22,488 nt of DNA, from NCBI GenBank assembly GCA_025060085.1, contig JANXCM010000004.1, positions 1-22,488 on the forward strand, in the 5' to 3' direction. A program made the translations under genes and the position numbers. Shown here one piece after another: positions 1 to 6,858 of the stretch. The number at the start of each line of letters is the position of its first letter. Position 1 is the stretch's first letter. The notes beneath the pieces are model-generated. The model ran no database searches and was not told the DNA's origin. It saw only the letters and a program-made list of their open reading frames with translations. The stretch is from Patescibacteria group bacterium (GTDB lineage Bacteria > Patescibacteriota > Minisyncoccia > UBA6257 > HR35).

Positions 1-1
1 T

Positions 2-322
2 CTCTCTACAGAAACTAAAATTTCCACTTTAAATTTAATAAAAAATTTAGATAATAATTATCAAGATAAAATTTTAATTATTTATCTTCTCAGCGGTATT
101 TATTTCCTCAAATTTAATATTATTCATCCTATTATTAATCTTAAAAAAATATTACTGAAATATTATCATGATATTGGTGGCTTTGAAGTAAATACTTGGG
201 GGTTAAAAATTAAAATTGATCTTTTTAAAGAATTAATTAATCGGAAAGATATTAAAAAAATATTATCATCAAATAAAAAAGAGATAAAGTGGCAAGATTT
301 TTATATGTTAAGTTATTTTTAA
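2..322 (+). CDS. 3' end of an unrecognised protein gene (partial)
   Basis: An open frame enters from the left edge and runs 106 codons to a TAA at 320-322, with no start codon that must be used inside the window. The visible C-terminal part is lysine-, isoleucine- and asparagine-rich like the other proteins here, contains a hydrophobic stretch (YLLSGIYFLKFNIIHPII) and ends DFYMLSYF. I do not recognise the family, and the hydrophobic stretch is too mixed to call a membrane span with confidence. It converges on the lamin-tail gene, and the two stop codons overlap by four bases (319-322), which supports this being the genuine end of a gene. The catalytic or N-terminal part, if any, lies outside the window. 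Confidence 0.6.
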   Translation, partial: LSTETKISTLNLIKNLDNNYQDKILIIYLLSGIYFLKFNIIHPIINLKKILLKYYHDIGGFEVNTWGLKIKIDLFKELINRKDIKKILSSNKKEIKWQDFYMLSYF

Positions 323-1560
323 GTTTCTGTAAAATTTTTCCTGATTAAAAAAAATAAAATTAGTGAAATTAGAAAAATAAATAAAAAAAACAGAAGGTAA
401 TCATTTAACTCTTGTTGGCGATGAACATTCGCTGATAAGTTACTTTCTATTAAATTAAGAGGGATTTTATCTTCTTTATTATTTTTAATAAAATAATTTT
501 GTCTATTTTTATTGTCTAATAAAAATTCTTCATCCCGATTTTCTTTTCCTGGTGTTGGTTGCATAAATAGCCATTGACCATTAACCAAGCGAGAAAAACT
601 TTTTCCTTGAGGTGACCTACCTTGATAATTAATACTAAAAATCTTTTCTCTATCTAAATAAAGACTTAAATTTTCTCCTTTATTTCTGATATAAAAATTG
701 TAATCTTTATTAGAAATTACAAAATAATCTTTTGGTTTAATAACTCCTTTTAATTTTATCTTTTTATTGCCTATTTCTAAGGTGAATTTATTTAAGTTGA
801 TTTCTATTTGTGAATCATTAAATAATTCAATGAACTCCCTACCTTGATCATTTCCGGCGGGATTAGGTAAAAATTCAGAAATTATCAATCGAGATTTTTT
901 TTCAGATTCTTTAATCTGATTAAGGTTATTCTTAATATCTGGATGACTTTCCTCTTTTTTAAGATTAAAATAATCTTCCTTCAAAGATTTTTCTAAATTT
1001 TCCAGGTAGAAATTATTTAATAAATTTTTGTCATTGGTTTTTAATGAAGGTGAATCATTATCTTTATATCCCTCAAGAGTTATTAAACTTCTCGGTGTTC
1101 CTCCTTTAATTTTATTCTCTTGACAAGAATTATTTATATAAATAATGCTATAACCATTATCATTACCACCGCAATTTAATTCATAAAAAACATTAGCGAT
1201 TATTTCTTTATTTTTATTCAATAAACTAATAACTCCTTGTTTATTTTTTAGAGAAAAGTTAGCTTCAATTAATTTAGCATTAAAATTAGGGTATTCTTTA
1301 AAAAATAGATCTTTATTTTGAACAATAACTAAAATCTCTTGAGGGGATAAAATTATTTTTTCTTTTAAAGGATGGTTTTGGCCGTCATAAATTTTCCATT
1401 TATCAATCTCTATCGATTGATTTGAAGAATTAAAAATTTCAATCCATTCTCGTTCCTTATCATTACCTTCAGGATTAAACATAACTTCGGTAATTAAAAT
1501 TTGAGAGAAAGCAAAATAAGGGAAGAAGAGTAACCAGAAGAAAAATAACAAAAAAAACAT
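319..1560 (-). CDS. Exported membrane-anchored protein with two lamin tail domains
   Basis: A 413-residue surface protein. Residues 1-20 are a hydrophobic signal peptide ending FAFSQ. Two copies of a lamin-tail (LTD) type domain follow, one starting near residue 21 (ILITEVMFNPEGNDKEREW) and one near residue 224 (LIISEFLPNPAGNDQGREF). Both show the family hallmark of an I-S/T-E-hydrophobic strand, an NP.GND turn, then E(W/F)IE(I/L)FN. A charged linker (about residues 160-222) separates them. A second hydrophobic segment at about 388-408 followed by RKN anchors the C-terminus, so the LTDs should face outside. In bacteria LTDs are found on secreted nucleases and cell-surface proteins; no nuclease domain is visible here. 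Its ATG directly follows the rplS stop (TAA then ATG), so it is probably translated by coupling in the tRNA-Lys/rplS unit. The exact role is unknown. Confidence 0.85.
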   Translation of the reverse strand: MFFLLFFFWLLFFPYFAFSQILITEVMFNPEGNDKEREWIEIFNSSNQSIEIDKWKIYDGQNHPLKEKIILSPQEILVIVQNKDLFFKEYPNFNAKLIEANFSLKNKQGVISLLNKNKEIIANVFYELNCGGNDNGYSIIYINNSCQENKIKGGTPRSLITLEGYKDNDSPSLKTNDKNLLNNFYLENLEKSLKEDYFNLKKEESHPDIKNNLNQIKESEKKSRLIISEFLPNPAGNDQGREFIELFNDSQIEINLNKFTLEIGNKKIKLKGVIKPKDYFVISNKDYNFYIRNKGENLSLYLDREKIFSINYQGRSPQGKSFSRLVNGQWLFMQPTPGKENRDEEFLLDNKNRQNYFIKNNKEDKIPLNLIESNLSANVHRQQELNDYLLFFLFIFLISLILFFLIRKNFTET

Positions 1561-1905
1561 TTAATTTTTCTTTTTCAATTTTTTTTTCAATCGATGTTCA
1601 GAAATTTCTCTAACAAAATATAACTTTGCTCTTCTTACTCTGTTTTTTGAGATAATTTCAATTTTTGAAATTACCGGTGAGTTATAAAAATATGTTTTTT
1701 CGATATACTGATTGGCCACTTTTCCTCTAACCGTAAAAGTTTTATTAATACTATTTCTATTTTTTATTTTGATAATTAAACCTTCAAAAGGAATAACTTT
1801 ATTATCATTATCAATTTTTTCGAAAACTTTAACAATCATACCTGGCCTAATTTCAGGCAAATCAGTTCTTTGAAATTTTTTTAAAAAATCTGAAATTGCT
1901 TTCAT
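1561..1905 (-). CDS. rplS: 50S ribosomal protein L19
   Basis: A 114-residue protein of normal L19 length. The N-terminal block with DLPEIRPGMIVKV, the FEGLIIKIKNR segment, and the central TFTVRGKV and VRRAKLYFVRE segments match L19. L19 sits at the 30S-50S interface of the ribosome. The basic tail (RLKKKLKKKN) fits rRNA binding. The start is well fixed by homology, because the protein begins about 20 residues before the conserved RPG. The ATG lies one base after the 3' discriminator base of tRNA-Lys on the same strand, so there is no independent leader. Either translation begins on a tRNA-mRNA precursor, or tRNA 3' processing leaves an essentially leaderless mRNA. The lamin-tail gene follows with no spacer. 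Confidence 0.95.
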   Translation of the reverse strand: MKAISDFLKKFQRTDLPEIRPGMIVKVFEKIDNDNKVIPFEGLIIKIKNRNSINKTFTVRGKVANQYIEKTYFYNSPVISKIEIISKNRVRRAKLYFVREISEHRLKKKLKKKN

Positions 1906-1906
1906 T

Positions 1907-1979
1907 TGCCCCGGGAGGGATTCGAACCCCCGACCTCCTGCTTAAAAGGCAGTTGCTCTACCAGCTGAGCTACCGGGGC
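1907..1979 (-). tRNA. tRNA-Lys (anticodon UUU)
   Basis: A 73-base cloverleaf on the minus strand. The acceptor GCCCCGG pairs with CCGGGGC, the D stem GCTC pairs with GAGC, the anticodon loop is CTTTTAA (anticodon TTT) and the T arm is GGGGGTTCGAATCCCTC-like. The discriminator is A and no CCA is encoded. The top pair of the anticodon stem (27-43) is A-G, a mismatch. The gene is followed after one base by the rplS ATG, so the two are almost certainly co-transcribed. Confidence 0.95.
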
Positions 1980-1991
1980 ATTTAATTTTTA

Positions 1992-2009
1992 GTAATTATA
2001 AATAATTAC
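1992..2009. repeat. Perfect 8-bp inverted repeat upstream of tRNA-Lys
   Basis: GTAATTAT, then AA, then ATAATTAC. It lies 12 bases upstream of the 5' end of tRNA-Lys and covers a TATAAT read on the minus strand (2000-1995), a plausible -10 box for the tRNA-Lys/rplS unit. No good -35 hexamer is visible. In DNA this AT-rich such a palindrome may arise by chance, so an operator role is only a possibility. Confidence 0.4.
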
Positions 2010-2127
2010 AATTTTTTAATTATTTTTATTTTAATGCACATAGTTTTATAATATAAATATTTCCAGAATTCAAATAAATCATTTAAAGTCGTTATATTAA
2101 AAAATTTTAAAAAATTATTTTATTTCA

Positions 2128-3307
2128 ATGATAAAGGAATTAAATAAAAAAAATTGTAAAAAATTTTATTTATTATTTAATTATTTGCTTTATTATTTTT
2201 ATTTTAACATTATTTCTTTCTAGAATAATCATAGCTCAACAGTCTCAAATATACACAGTTTTTAAAACAGATAATTTTGGTTTTAAATTTTCAAGAAATG
2301 CGCCCGATAATCCTCTTGCTCCTATTTTTATTCAAACGCCTGATGAAAATTCAGCTGGTGATCAAGCGGCAACAAAAAGATTTGTAATTAATATTTTAAC
2401 TGAAGGTAATAAAGAAATAACTAAAAAAGTTTCAAGGGCTGTTTTTTATATATCTGGACCTATTTGTACTAATATAGATAATAATAGTTGGCATATATAT
2501 AGAGAGTGTGGAGGCTGGCATACATGTCTAAGGAATGAAAACGTCTTTGATTTTAGAAGTAGTTTTCCAATAGTAGCATGGAATTGGAATAAAGTGAAAG
2601 AAGGCGATGTAGTAACAATAACCGGATCAACACATGGAAGAGGATATGGAGGAGGCGATAGAATAGGTTTACCATGGGCAATTAGAGAAAATGATCCAGC
2701 TAGTTTTAGATTAACAGGAAGAGAATTCTTAGGTAACAATTATGGTTGTAATAGATACTGGAATATGCAAGTTAGTGTACCCCTTAGAAATGAAAATGAT
2801 TCTGATGTATTTTTTATATACGCCTTACCTCAAAATCTTAATATAAATAGGCGGGTTATAAATAATGCTGAAGATGTCTACAAATATTCAGCAAATAAAT
2901 TAGTAAGCTATGTAAGAATTCATCGTTTTAATTAACAAACAACTATTCCTTTAGATATGGAAGCTTTTATTGATCTTTGTGACGATATTGACGGTTGTGA
3001 AACTATGGTTTACGAAAAAATAGGACCTTCTGGTGAAAATTTAAATATAGCTGTTACTAATTACATAAAGTATTTTCCTGAAACTAGTCAATTTATAGGT
3101 GATCATATTGGTGGTGCTTCTGTTCAAGGTAAAGATGGAGATAGATATGTTAGTTATATTATATCTCCCTGGGGTTGTGATATTATTACTGATGCTCCTT
3201 ATTCAGCAGGAAGAGCGGCAGGAGATGATGAAATTGGCCTTTATACTCTTGATTTTTGTCCTCATACTGATAATAATAAATTCATTTACTTCGTAATAAG
3301 AGACTGA
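2128..3307 (+). pseudogene. Interrupted gene for an exported cysteine-containing protein (frameshift plus in-frame stop)
   Basis: The ATG at 2128 opens a frame (MIKELNKK) that enters an A8 run at 2146-2153. Skipping one base there moves into a frame reading IVKNFIYYLI and on to a full hydrophobic signal segment ending IIIAQQSQ. That frame stays open to a TAA at 2933-2935. In the same frame, with no intervening stop, coding resumes (QTTIPLDMEAFIDLCDDIDGC) and runs to the stop at 3305-3307. The second frame has no ATG of its own before about residue 150. I therefore read one gene of about 390 codons with two lesions: one extra A and one nonsense codon. The mature part has about eight cysteines (for example RECGGWHTC, DLCDDIDGC, PWGCDIITD), suggesting disulfide-stabilised domains outside the cell. 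I do not recognise the fold. The LCxDxDGC segment resembles a C-terminal module I associate with secreted or tail-fibre-like proteins, but only loosely. Confidence 0.7.
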
Positions 3308-3350
3308 TTAATCAAATTTTAAGACTTTAAATTAAAAAACCCAAATGATT

Positions 3351-4631
3351 TTAAATTATTTCCTTAAATTTAGTATAAGGAATTAAAGCTTCTGGAATTT
3401 TTATTTTATTTCCTTCTTGATGGTTTTCTAAAATAGCAATCATTATTCTACCTAAAGCAAAGGCAGTAGCATTTAAAATATGAACAAATCTCAATTTTTC
3501 TTTATCTTTAAATCTGATATTGAGTCGTCGGGCTTGATAGTCTGTTGTTGTTGAACAAGAATGAGTTTCACGATAATTTTTTTCTGAAGGCAACCAAGCT
3601 TCAATATCATAGCCCTTAGCCGTTGGATGTCCTAAATCAGCGGTGCATCTTTCCATCACTCTGTAAGGAATTTTTAAAAGTTGCATTAAATATTCTTCAA
3701 TACTTAATAAAAACTTCAATTCTTCTAATGATTCTTCAGGAACAGTAAAAGAGACCATTTCTAATTTATCAAATTGATGGACTCTTAAAATTCCTTTAGT
3801 ATCCTTACCATAACTTCCAGCTTCTTTACGGAAACAAGAAGAGAAAGCAATAAATCTTAGGGGTAGTTGTTTTTTTTCTAAGATTTCATCTTTAAAATAA
3901 GGAACAATTGAATGCTCAGCAGTTCCAACAAGAAAAAAATTATTTTCTTTAATCTCAAAAAAATCTATTTCTCCACTATCAAGATAACCTAAATTTTCCA
4001 TAATTTCTTTCTTAATCAAAACAGGTGGAAGAATAGGAATAAAAACATTATTTTTTACTTTTAAATTATTCTTATTTATCACTTTATCAAGGAAATTAAA
4101 ATCAACTAATTTTTCTAAAACAAATTGAATAATAGCTAACTCTAAAAAAACAAGTTTATTTTTTAAATAAGCAAATCGTGTTCCAGATATTTTACTTGCT
4201 CTTTTAATATCAATTAAATCTAATTTTAAAGAAAGGTCAAGATAATCGAGAGCTTTGTCTTTTTTTTCGCCTACTAATCTTATTATTACATTATCTTTTT
4301 CGCTTGTTCCAAGAGGAACATCAACTAAAGGAGGGTTAGGTATTTTTTTTAAAAGATTATTAATTTTTTTTTCTATTTCTTTAATATCCTTTTCAATTAA
4401 TTTAATTTTTCTTTTTATTTCCTTAATTTCTGAAATATTTTTTTCATTAGGTTTATTTTTAGAAAAAATATTTAGCTTAAACCTAAGATTATCTCTTTCT
4501 TTTAAAATTCTGTTTAAAATTTGTTTTTTTTCTATTAAAATTTCAATTTCTTTATCAAGATTATAACCCTTATGATGACTGGAAATTTTATAAAAATCTG
4601 GCCTGGCTATTAAATCTTTAAGATCTATCAT
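3351..4631 (-). CDS. serS: Serine--tRNA ligase
   Basis: A 426-residue class II synthetase of normal length, which charges tRNA-Ser with serine in the cytoplasm. The N-terminal arm (about residues 25-100) is a lysine/glutamate-rich antiparallel coiled coil that binds the tRNA-Ser long arm, ending at IPNPPLVDVPLG, a typical SerRS hinge. The catalytic core shows VGTAEHSIVPYF (serine binding), motif 2 as FSSCFRKEAGSYGKDTKG followed by HQFDKLEM, the ETHSCSTTTDYQARR segment, and motif 3 as ALGRIMIAILENHQ. MIDLKDL at the N-terminus matches the usual SerRS start. No Shine-Dalgarno motif precedes it. It is divergent from the FtsQ-like gene, with 52 bases between their starts. Confidence 0.96.
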   Translation of the reverse strand: MIDLKDLIARPDFYKISSHHKGYNLDKEIEILIEKKQILNRILKERDNLRFKLNIFSKNKPNEKNISEIKEIKRKIKLIEKDIKEIEKKINNLLKKIPNPPLVDVPLGTSEKDNVIIRLVGEKKDKALDYLDLSLKLDLIDIKRASKISGTRFAYLKNKLVFLELAIIQFVLEKLVDFNFLDKVINKNNLKVKNNVFIPILPPVLIKKEIMENLGYLDSGEIDFFEIKENNFFLVGTAEHSIVPYFKDEILEKKQLPLRFIAFSSCFRKEAGSYGKDTKGILRVHQFDKLEMVSFTVPEESLEELKFLLSIEEYLMQLLKIPYRVMERCTADLGHPTAKGYDIEAWLPSEKNYRETHSCSTTTDYQARRLNIRFKDKEKLRFVHILNATAFALGRIMIAILENHQEGNKIKIPEALIPYTKFKEII

Positions 4632-4662
4632 TTTCGATAAAATTTAAAATGAAAAATATAAG

Positions 4663-4683
4663 ATGGTTATTAAAATTATATAA
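4663..4683 (+). other. Possible leader mini-ORF (MVIKII) ahead of the FtsQ-like gene
   Basis: ATG at 4663 opens six codons and stops with TAA at 4681-4683, directly against the FtsQ-like ATG at 4684 and in the same frame. The bases AAGATGGTTATTA at 4660-4672 recur exactly at 13975-13987, where the ATG is the rpmH start. This suggests either a shared initiation or promoter context or a leader peptide. A chance match is possible in DNA this AT-rich. Confidence 0.25.
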
Positions 4684-5340
4684 ATGAAAAGAAAAAAAAC
4701 AAATAAATTTTATCTTAAATTAATAATTAAAATTTTTATTCTTTTATTTTTCTGCTACTTAATTTTCTTTTATAGATTTCAATTGGAGCTTAATAAAAAT
4801 TTTTTTAAGAATATTTCTCTTATTGAATATCTAATAATCAAACCTAAATTAGAAAAAGAAATTTTTCAAAAATACCCAGAGATAGTAAAAATAAAAACTA
4901 ATTTTTCTTTCTTAACAAAAAAAATTAATCTAGAAACAATAGAGGAAAAACCAGTAGCTGAAATTTGTTATCTCAATAATTGTTATTTTTTAGGTGAACA
5001 TAGTTATATTTATAAAAAACCACAAAGAATGGATAATTTACCTTTATTGAAAATAGAATCTCAAATAAAAATTTTACCTTCTTCAATTTTAGAAAAAAAT
5101 ATCTCTTTATCACTAGCAAAAATTTTTGAATATTCTAACAATCAAAATCTCGTTTTGACCAAAGTAGAAATTTTATCCAATAAGGATCTTAAATTCCTCA
5201 CTAAAAAATTTTCTTTCTTAATTGATCCTAATAAAGATATTGAGGAACAAATCAGAAAGTTAAATTATTTTTTAAAAAATTATTCAAAAGATTTTTCTCT
5301 TATTGACCTAAGAATATCTAAAAAAATTTATTTTAAATAA
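4684..5340 (+). CDS. FtsQ-like single-span membrane protein with POTRA-type region
   Basis: 218 residues. A basic N-terminus (MKRKKTNKFYLK) is followed by one hydrophobic span at about residues 12-30, giving an N-in topology with most of the chain outside. Residues about 45-105 look like a POTRA unit followed by the FtsQ beta domain: a charged helix around KYPEIVKIKTNF, then ETIEEKPVAEICYLNNCYFL, which corresponds to the FtsQ pattern of a strand ending in E.PVA followed by an aromatic-rich strand. The C-terminus ends in DLRISKKIYFK, like the FtsQ ending D-L-R-.-.-.-.-Y-.-K. FtsQ links early and late divisome proteins. The gene is not in a dcw cluster here, so the assignment rests on the sequence pattern alone. 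The ATG immediately follows a six-codon mini-ORF stop. Confidence 0.6.
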   Translation: MKRKKTNKFYLKLIIKIFILLFFCYLIFFYRFQLELNKNFFKNISLIEYLIIKPKLEKEIFQKYPEIVKIKTNFSFLTKKINLETIEEKPVAEICYLNNCYFLGEHSYIYKKPQRMDNLPLLKIESQIKILPSSILEKNISLSLAKIFEYSNNQNLVLTKVEILSNKDLKFLTKKFSFLIDPNKDIEEQIRKLNYFLKNYSKDFSLIDLRISKKIYFK

Positions 5341-5353
5341 CTTGAATTAAATT

Positions 5354-5521
5354 TTACTTATTTAAGCACTCGCGATGATAAACTGGCCTTTGTAGTTCTC
5401 CATTTTTATTTCGAAAGGGCTCAAAGGGTAATTGAGTAATTTCACCACCACATTTAGCACAAACCCATTTTTCTCCATTCCTAGGTCGATACATCCTTCT
5501 GTTTCTCCTATTTCTTTGCAT
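5354..5521 (-). CDS. Small zinc-ribbon protein, CxxC...C type (55 aa)
   Basis: A short gene of 55 codons starting at the ATG at 5521-5519 and ending with TAA at 5354. The N-terminus is strongly basic (MQRNRRNRRMYRPR). It is followed by WVCAKCGGEITQLPFEP, a CxxCG knuckle, and then PVYHRECL, whose Cys (with nearby His) can complete a zinc site. This matches the compact CxxC-x(n)-CxxC-like zinc-binding proteins that are abundant in Patescibacteria, often with the phrase ITELPF.P between the two halves. Zinc binding and perhaps nucleic-acid binding are likely; the specific function is unknown. It lies tail to tail with the FtsQ-like gene (13 bases between stops) and upstream of the hydrolase gene on the same strand. 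Codon and residue order make it a convincing gene despite its size. Confidence 0.8.
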   Translation of the reverse strand: MQRNRRNRRMYRPRNGEKWVCAKCGGEITQLPFEPFRNKNGELQRPVYHRECLNK

Positions 5522-5583
5522 AAAAAAGATTACTTTAATTGTTCCGACTAAATCAAAATTATAAATAAAATCTTTAAAATTAT

Positions 5584-6378
5584 CTAATCAATAAGCTTTT
5601 CCTTTAAAAAATTCAAAATTTTTTGAAATAAATCTGGGTATTGATTAAAAATATCAGTTCCATGAAGATTGCCTTCATAAACAATAATTGTTGTCGAGGG
5701 TGTTTTTTTTTGAAAAATTTCTACAGAATTAAAAGATTGAAAGTCTTCTTTAGTAGTAATAACTAGAATTTTATTTTCTAAAGTTTTATCCAAAAATCTT
5801 TCAATTTCTATACCTCGATAATTTTTTCCTGGTGAAAGAAGAACAGCAGCTTTTAAACTATTATTTTGAGATAAGAATTGTAAACTCAAGTTAGCGCCGA
5901 TACTTGCTCCAACTAAAAATTGATTTTTTAAAGAATAGCCTTCATTTTCTAAAAATTTACTTACTGCCCTTAAATCAAAAATAGAATTTTGATGTTCAAT
6001 ATCAGAAAAATTTTTATAATTTAATTTTCCCATAGAAGAATTAATGCTTTCACCATGACCACGCAAATCAAAAGCCAAAGCTGAATAACCATTTAAATTT
6101 AAAAATTCAGCAAATTTTTTAAAACTTGTTCTATCGCTAGGCATCATATGAACTAATATACCTACAAATTTACTATTTTTAACTTTATAGTAATCACTAA
6201 CTATTTCCACGCCATCTTCAGTATAAATAGAAATCTTCTTTTTCTGATGATAATTCTGGGTTATATTTTTATCTTCGTTATCCATTTCGATTTTATTTTT
6301 AGTTAAATAAATTAAATAATAAATCAAAATGATAATTAAAATAATTAAAAATAATAAAATTATTATATTAAATTTCAT
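5584..6378 (-). CDS. Membrane-anchored alpha/beta hydrolase
   Basis: 264 residues. One hydrophobic N-terminal span (about residues 3-25) is followed by a charged stalk and an alpha/beta-hydrolase domain (about 46-262). Visible landmarks are LVHMMPSDRTSF after the first core strand, AFDLRGHGES (the GHG motif of esterase/lysophospholipase-like members), the nucleophile elbow VGASIGANLS with Ser159, an acid at D212 in TTKEDF, and His239 in EGNLHGTDIF. All three catalytic residues are therefore present. The likely activity is ester or thioester hydrolysis at the membrane face; the substrate is unknown. Its start is 25 bases downstream of tRNA-Asp on the same strand, with no Shine-Dalgarno motif, so it is probably transcribed from the tRNA promoter. 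Confidence 0.88.
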   Translation of the reverse strand: MKFNIIILLFLIILIIILIYYLIYLTKNKIEMDNEDKNITQNYHQKKKISIYTEDGVEIVSDYYKVKNSKFVGILVHMMPSDRTSFKKFAEFLNLNGYSALAFDLRGHGESINSSMGKLNYKNFSDIEHQNSIFDLRAVSKFLENEGYSLKNQFLVGASIGANLSLQFLSQNNSLKAAVLLSPGKNYRGIEIERFLDKTLENKILVITTKEDFQSFNSVEIFQKKTPSTTIIVYEGNLHGTDIFNQYPDLFQKILNFLKEKLID

Positions 6379-6403
6379 TTTTAAAATATTTTTAAAATTT
6401 AAT

Positions 6404-6478
6404 CGGGGATGACGGGATTTGAACCCGCGTCCTCCTGCGTGACAGGCAGGCGCTCTAACCGGACTGAGCTACATCCCC
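6404..6478 (-). tRNA. tRNA-Asp (anticodon GUC)
   Basis: A 75-base cloverleaf on the minus strand. The acceptor GGGGATG pairs with CATCCCC, the D stem GCTC pairs with GAGC, the anticodon stem CCTGC pairs with GCAGG around the loop CTGTCAC (anticodon GTC), and the T arm is GCGGGTTCAAATCCCGT. The discriminator is G, as is usual for tRNA-Asp. No CCA is encoded. Confidence 0.95.
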
Positions 6479-6598
6479 CTTGAAGTTATTAAGTTTAAAT
6501 TTTATAATCTTATCTAAATTTTTTATTTATAAATTTCAGTTTGTAAATAGATCTTTATTTTCCTAAATAAATCAGTTCTTAAATTATATCATAAATAT

Positions 6599-6627
6599 TT
6601 AACCCTTAAAAAATAGAAATTTATAAT
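6599..6627 (+). promoter_or_regulatory. Candidate sigma-70-type promoter for tRNA-Met
   Basis: A perfect -10 hexamer TATAAT at 6622-6627 sits nine bases before the tRNA. It is preceded at 17-base spacing by TTAACC at 6599-6604, which matches four of six positions of TTGACA. The spacing to the tRNA 5' end fits transcription starting at or just before the mature end. Confidence 0.5.
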
Positions 6628-6635
6628 TAAAAAAT

Positions 6636-6706
6636 TGCGGGGTAGTGGAGTAGTACCACGCGGGTCTCATAAGCCCGAGACGCAGGTGCAATTCCTGCCC
6701 CCGCAA
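6636..6706 (+). tRNA. tRNA-Met (anticodon CAU), atypical elbow
   Basis: A 71-base cloverleaf. The acceptor TGCGGGG pairs with CCCCGCA, the D stem GTGG pairs with CCAC around a seven-base loop AGTAGTA, the anticodon stem CGGGT pairs with GCCCG around CTCATAA (anticodon CAT), and the T stem GCAGG pairs with CCTGC. The discriminator is A and no CCA is encoded. The run of G-C pairs in the anticodon stem and the CTCATAA loop resemble the initiator tRNA, but the usual 1-72 mismatch is a U-A pair here and the stem closes with U-G. Two conserved elbow elements are altered: the D loop has no GG pair, and the T loop reads TGC instead of TTC. It may be the initiator, an elongator Met, or (with C34 modification) an Ile acceptor. 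Confidence 0.85.
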
Positions 6707-6730
6707 CAAATAAATATTTTAGTTTTTATT

Positions 6731-6836
6731 TTAAAAATATTTAAAAATATTTAAAATAACACTAAATTTTAAATTAAAATTATCCACAATTATTTTATTT
6801 TTTTCTTAAAATTATTTTATAATTTTGTTATCAACA
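6731..6836 (+). promoter_or_regulatory. AT-rich spacer with 10-mer repeats and two DnaA-box-like sites
   Basis: Just after tRNA-Met the 10-mer TTAAAAATAT occurs twice in tandem with a partial third copy (6731-6757). A perfect DnaA-box consensus TTATCCACA follows at 6780-6788, then a long AT tract, and a one-mismatch box TTATCAACA at 6828-6836 in the same orientation 48 bases on. This is the architecture of a DnaA-binding or unwinding region, but it is about 5.7 kb from the dnaA-dnaN spacer. It may be a secondary DnaA-binding site, a DnaA-controlled promoter for the 3D-domain gene, or chance. Confidence 0.4.
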
Positions 6837-6858
6837 ACCCAAAATTAAGGGTTTTTTT
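6836..6858 (+). terminator. Short hairpin with T run, possible terminator or attenuator
   Basis: AACCC pairs with GGGTT across an eight-base AAAATTAA loop and is followed directly by a run of Ts to 6858. The stem is only five pairs but contains three G-C pairs, rare in this AT-rich spacer. It could end the tRNA-Met transcript. As it is only 14 bases before the 3D-protein ATG, it could also act as an attenuator for that gene. Confidence 0.45.

Noticed and set aside
2446..2739. 97-codon minus-strand ORF opposite the exported-protein gene
   Set aside because: It is antisense to a frame with a signal peptide and patterned cysteines, and its own translation shows no domain or consistent codon use.
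2933..2935. Recoding of TAA as a sense codon
   Set aside because: TAA ends nearly every gene in the window, so a code change is ruled out; a point mutation or read error is simpler.
3099..3296. 65-codon plus-strand ORF in another frame of the same gene
   Set aside because: It is a shadow frame rich in Leu/Ile/Met from shifted reading, wholly inside the better-supported frame ending at 3307.
4255..4566. 103-codon plus-strand ORF rich in Phe, Ser, Leu and Ile
   Set aside because: It is the antisense of the SerRS coiled-coil arm; Lys/Glu-rich helices read backwards give Phe/Leu/Ser-rich frames.
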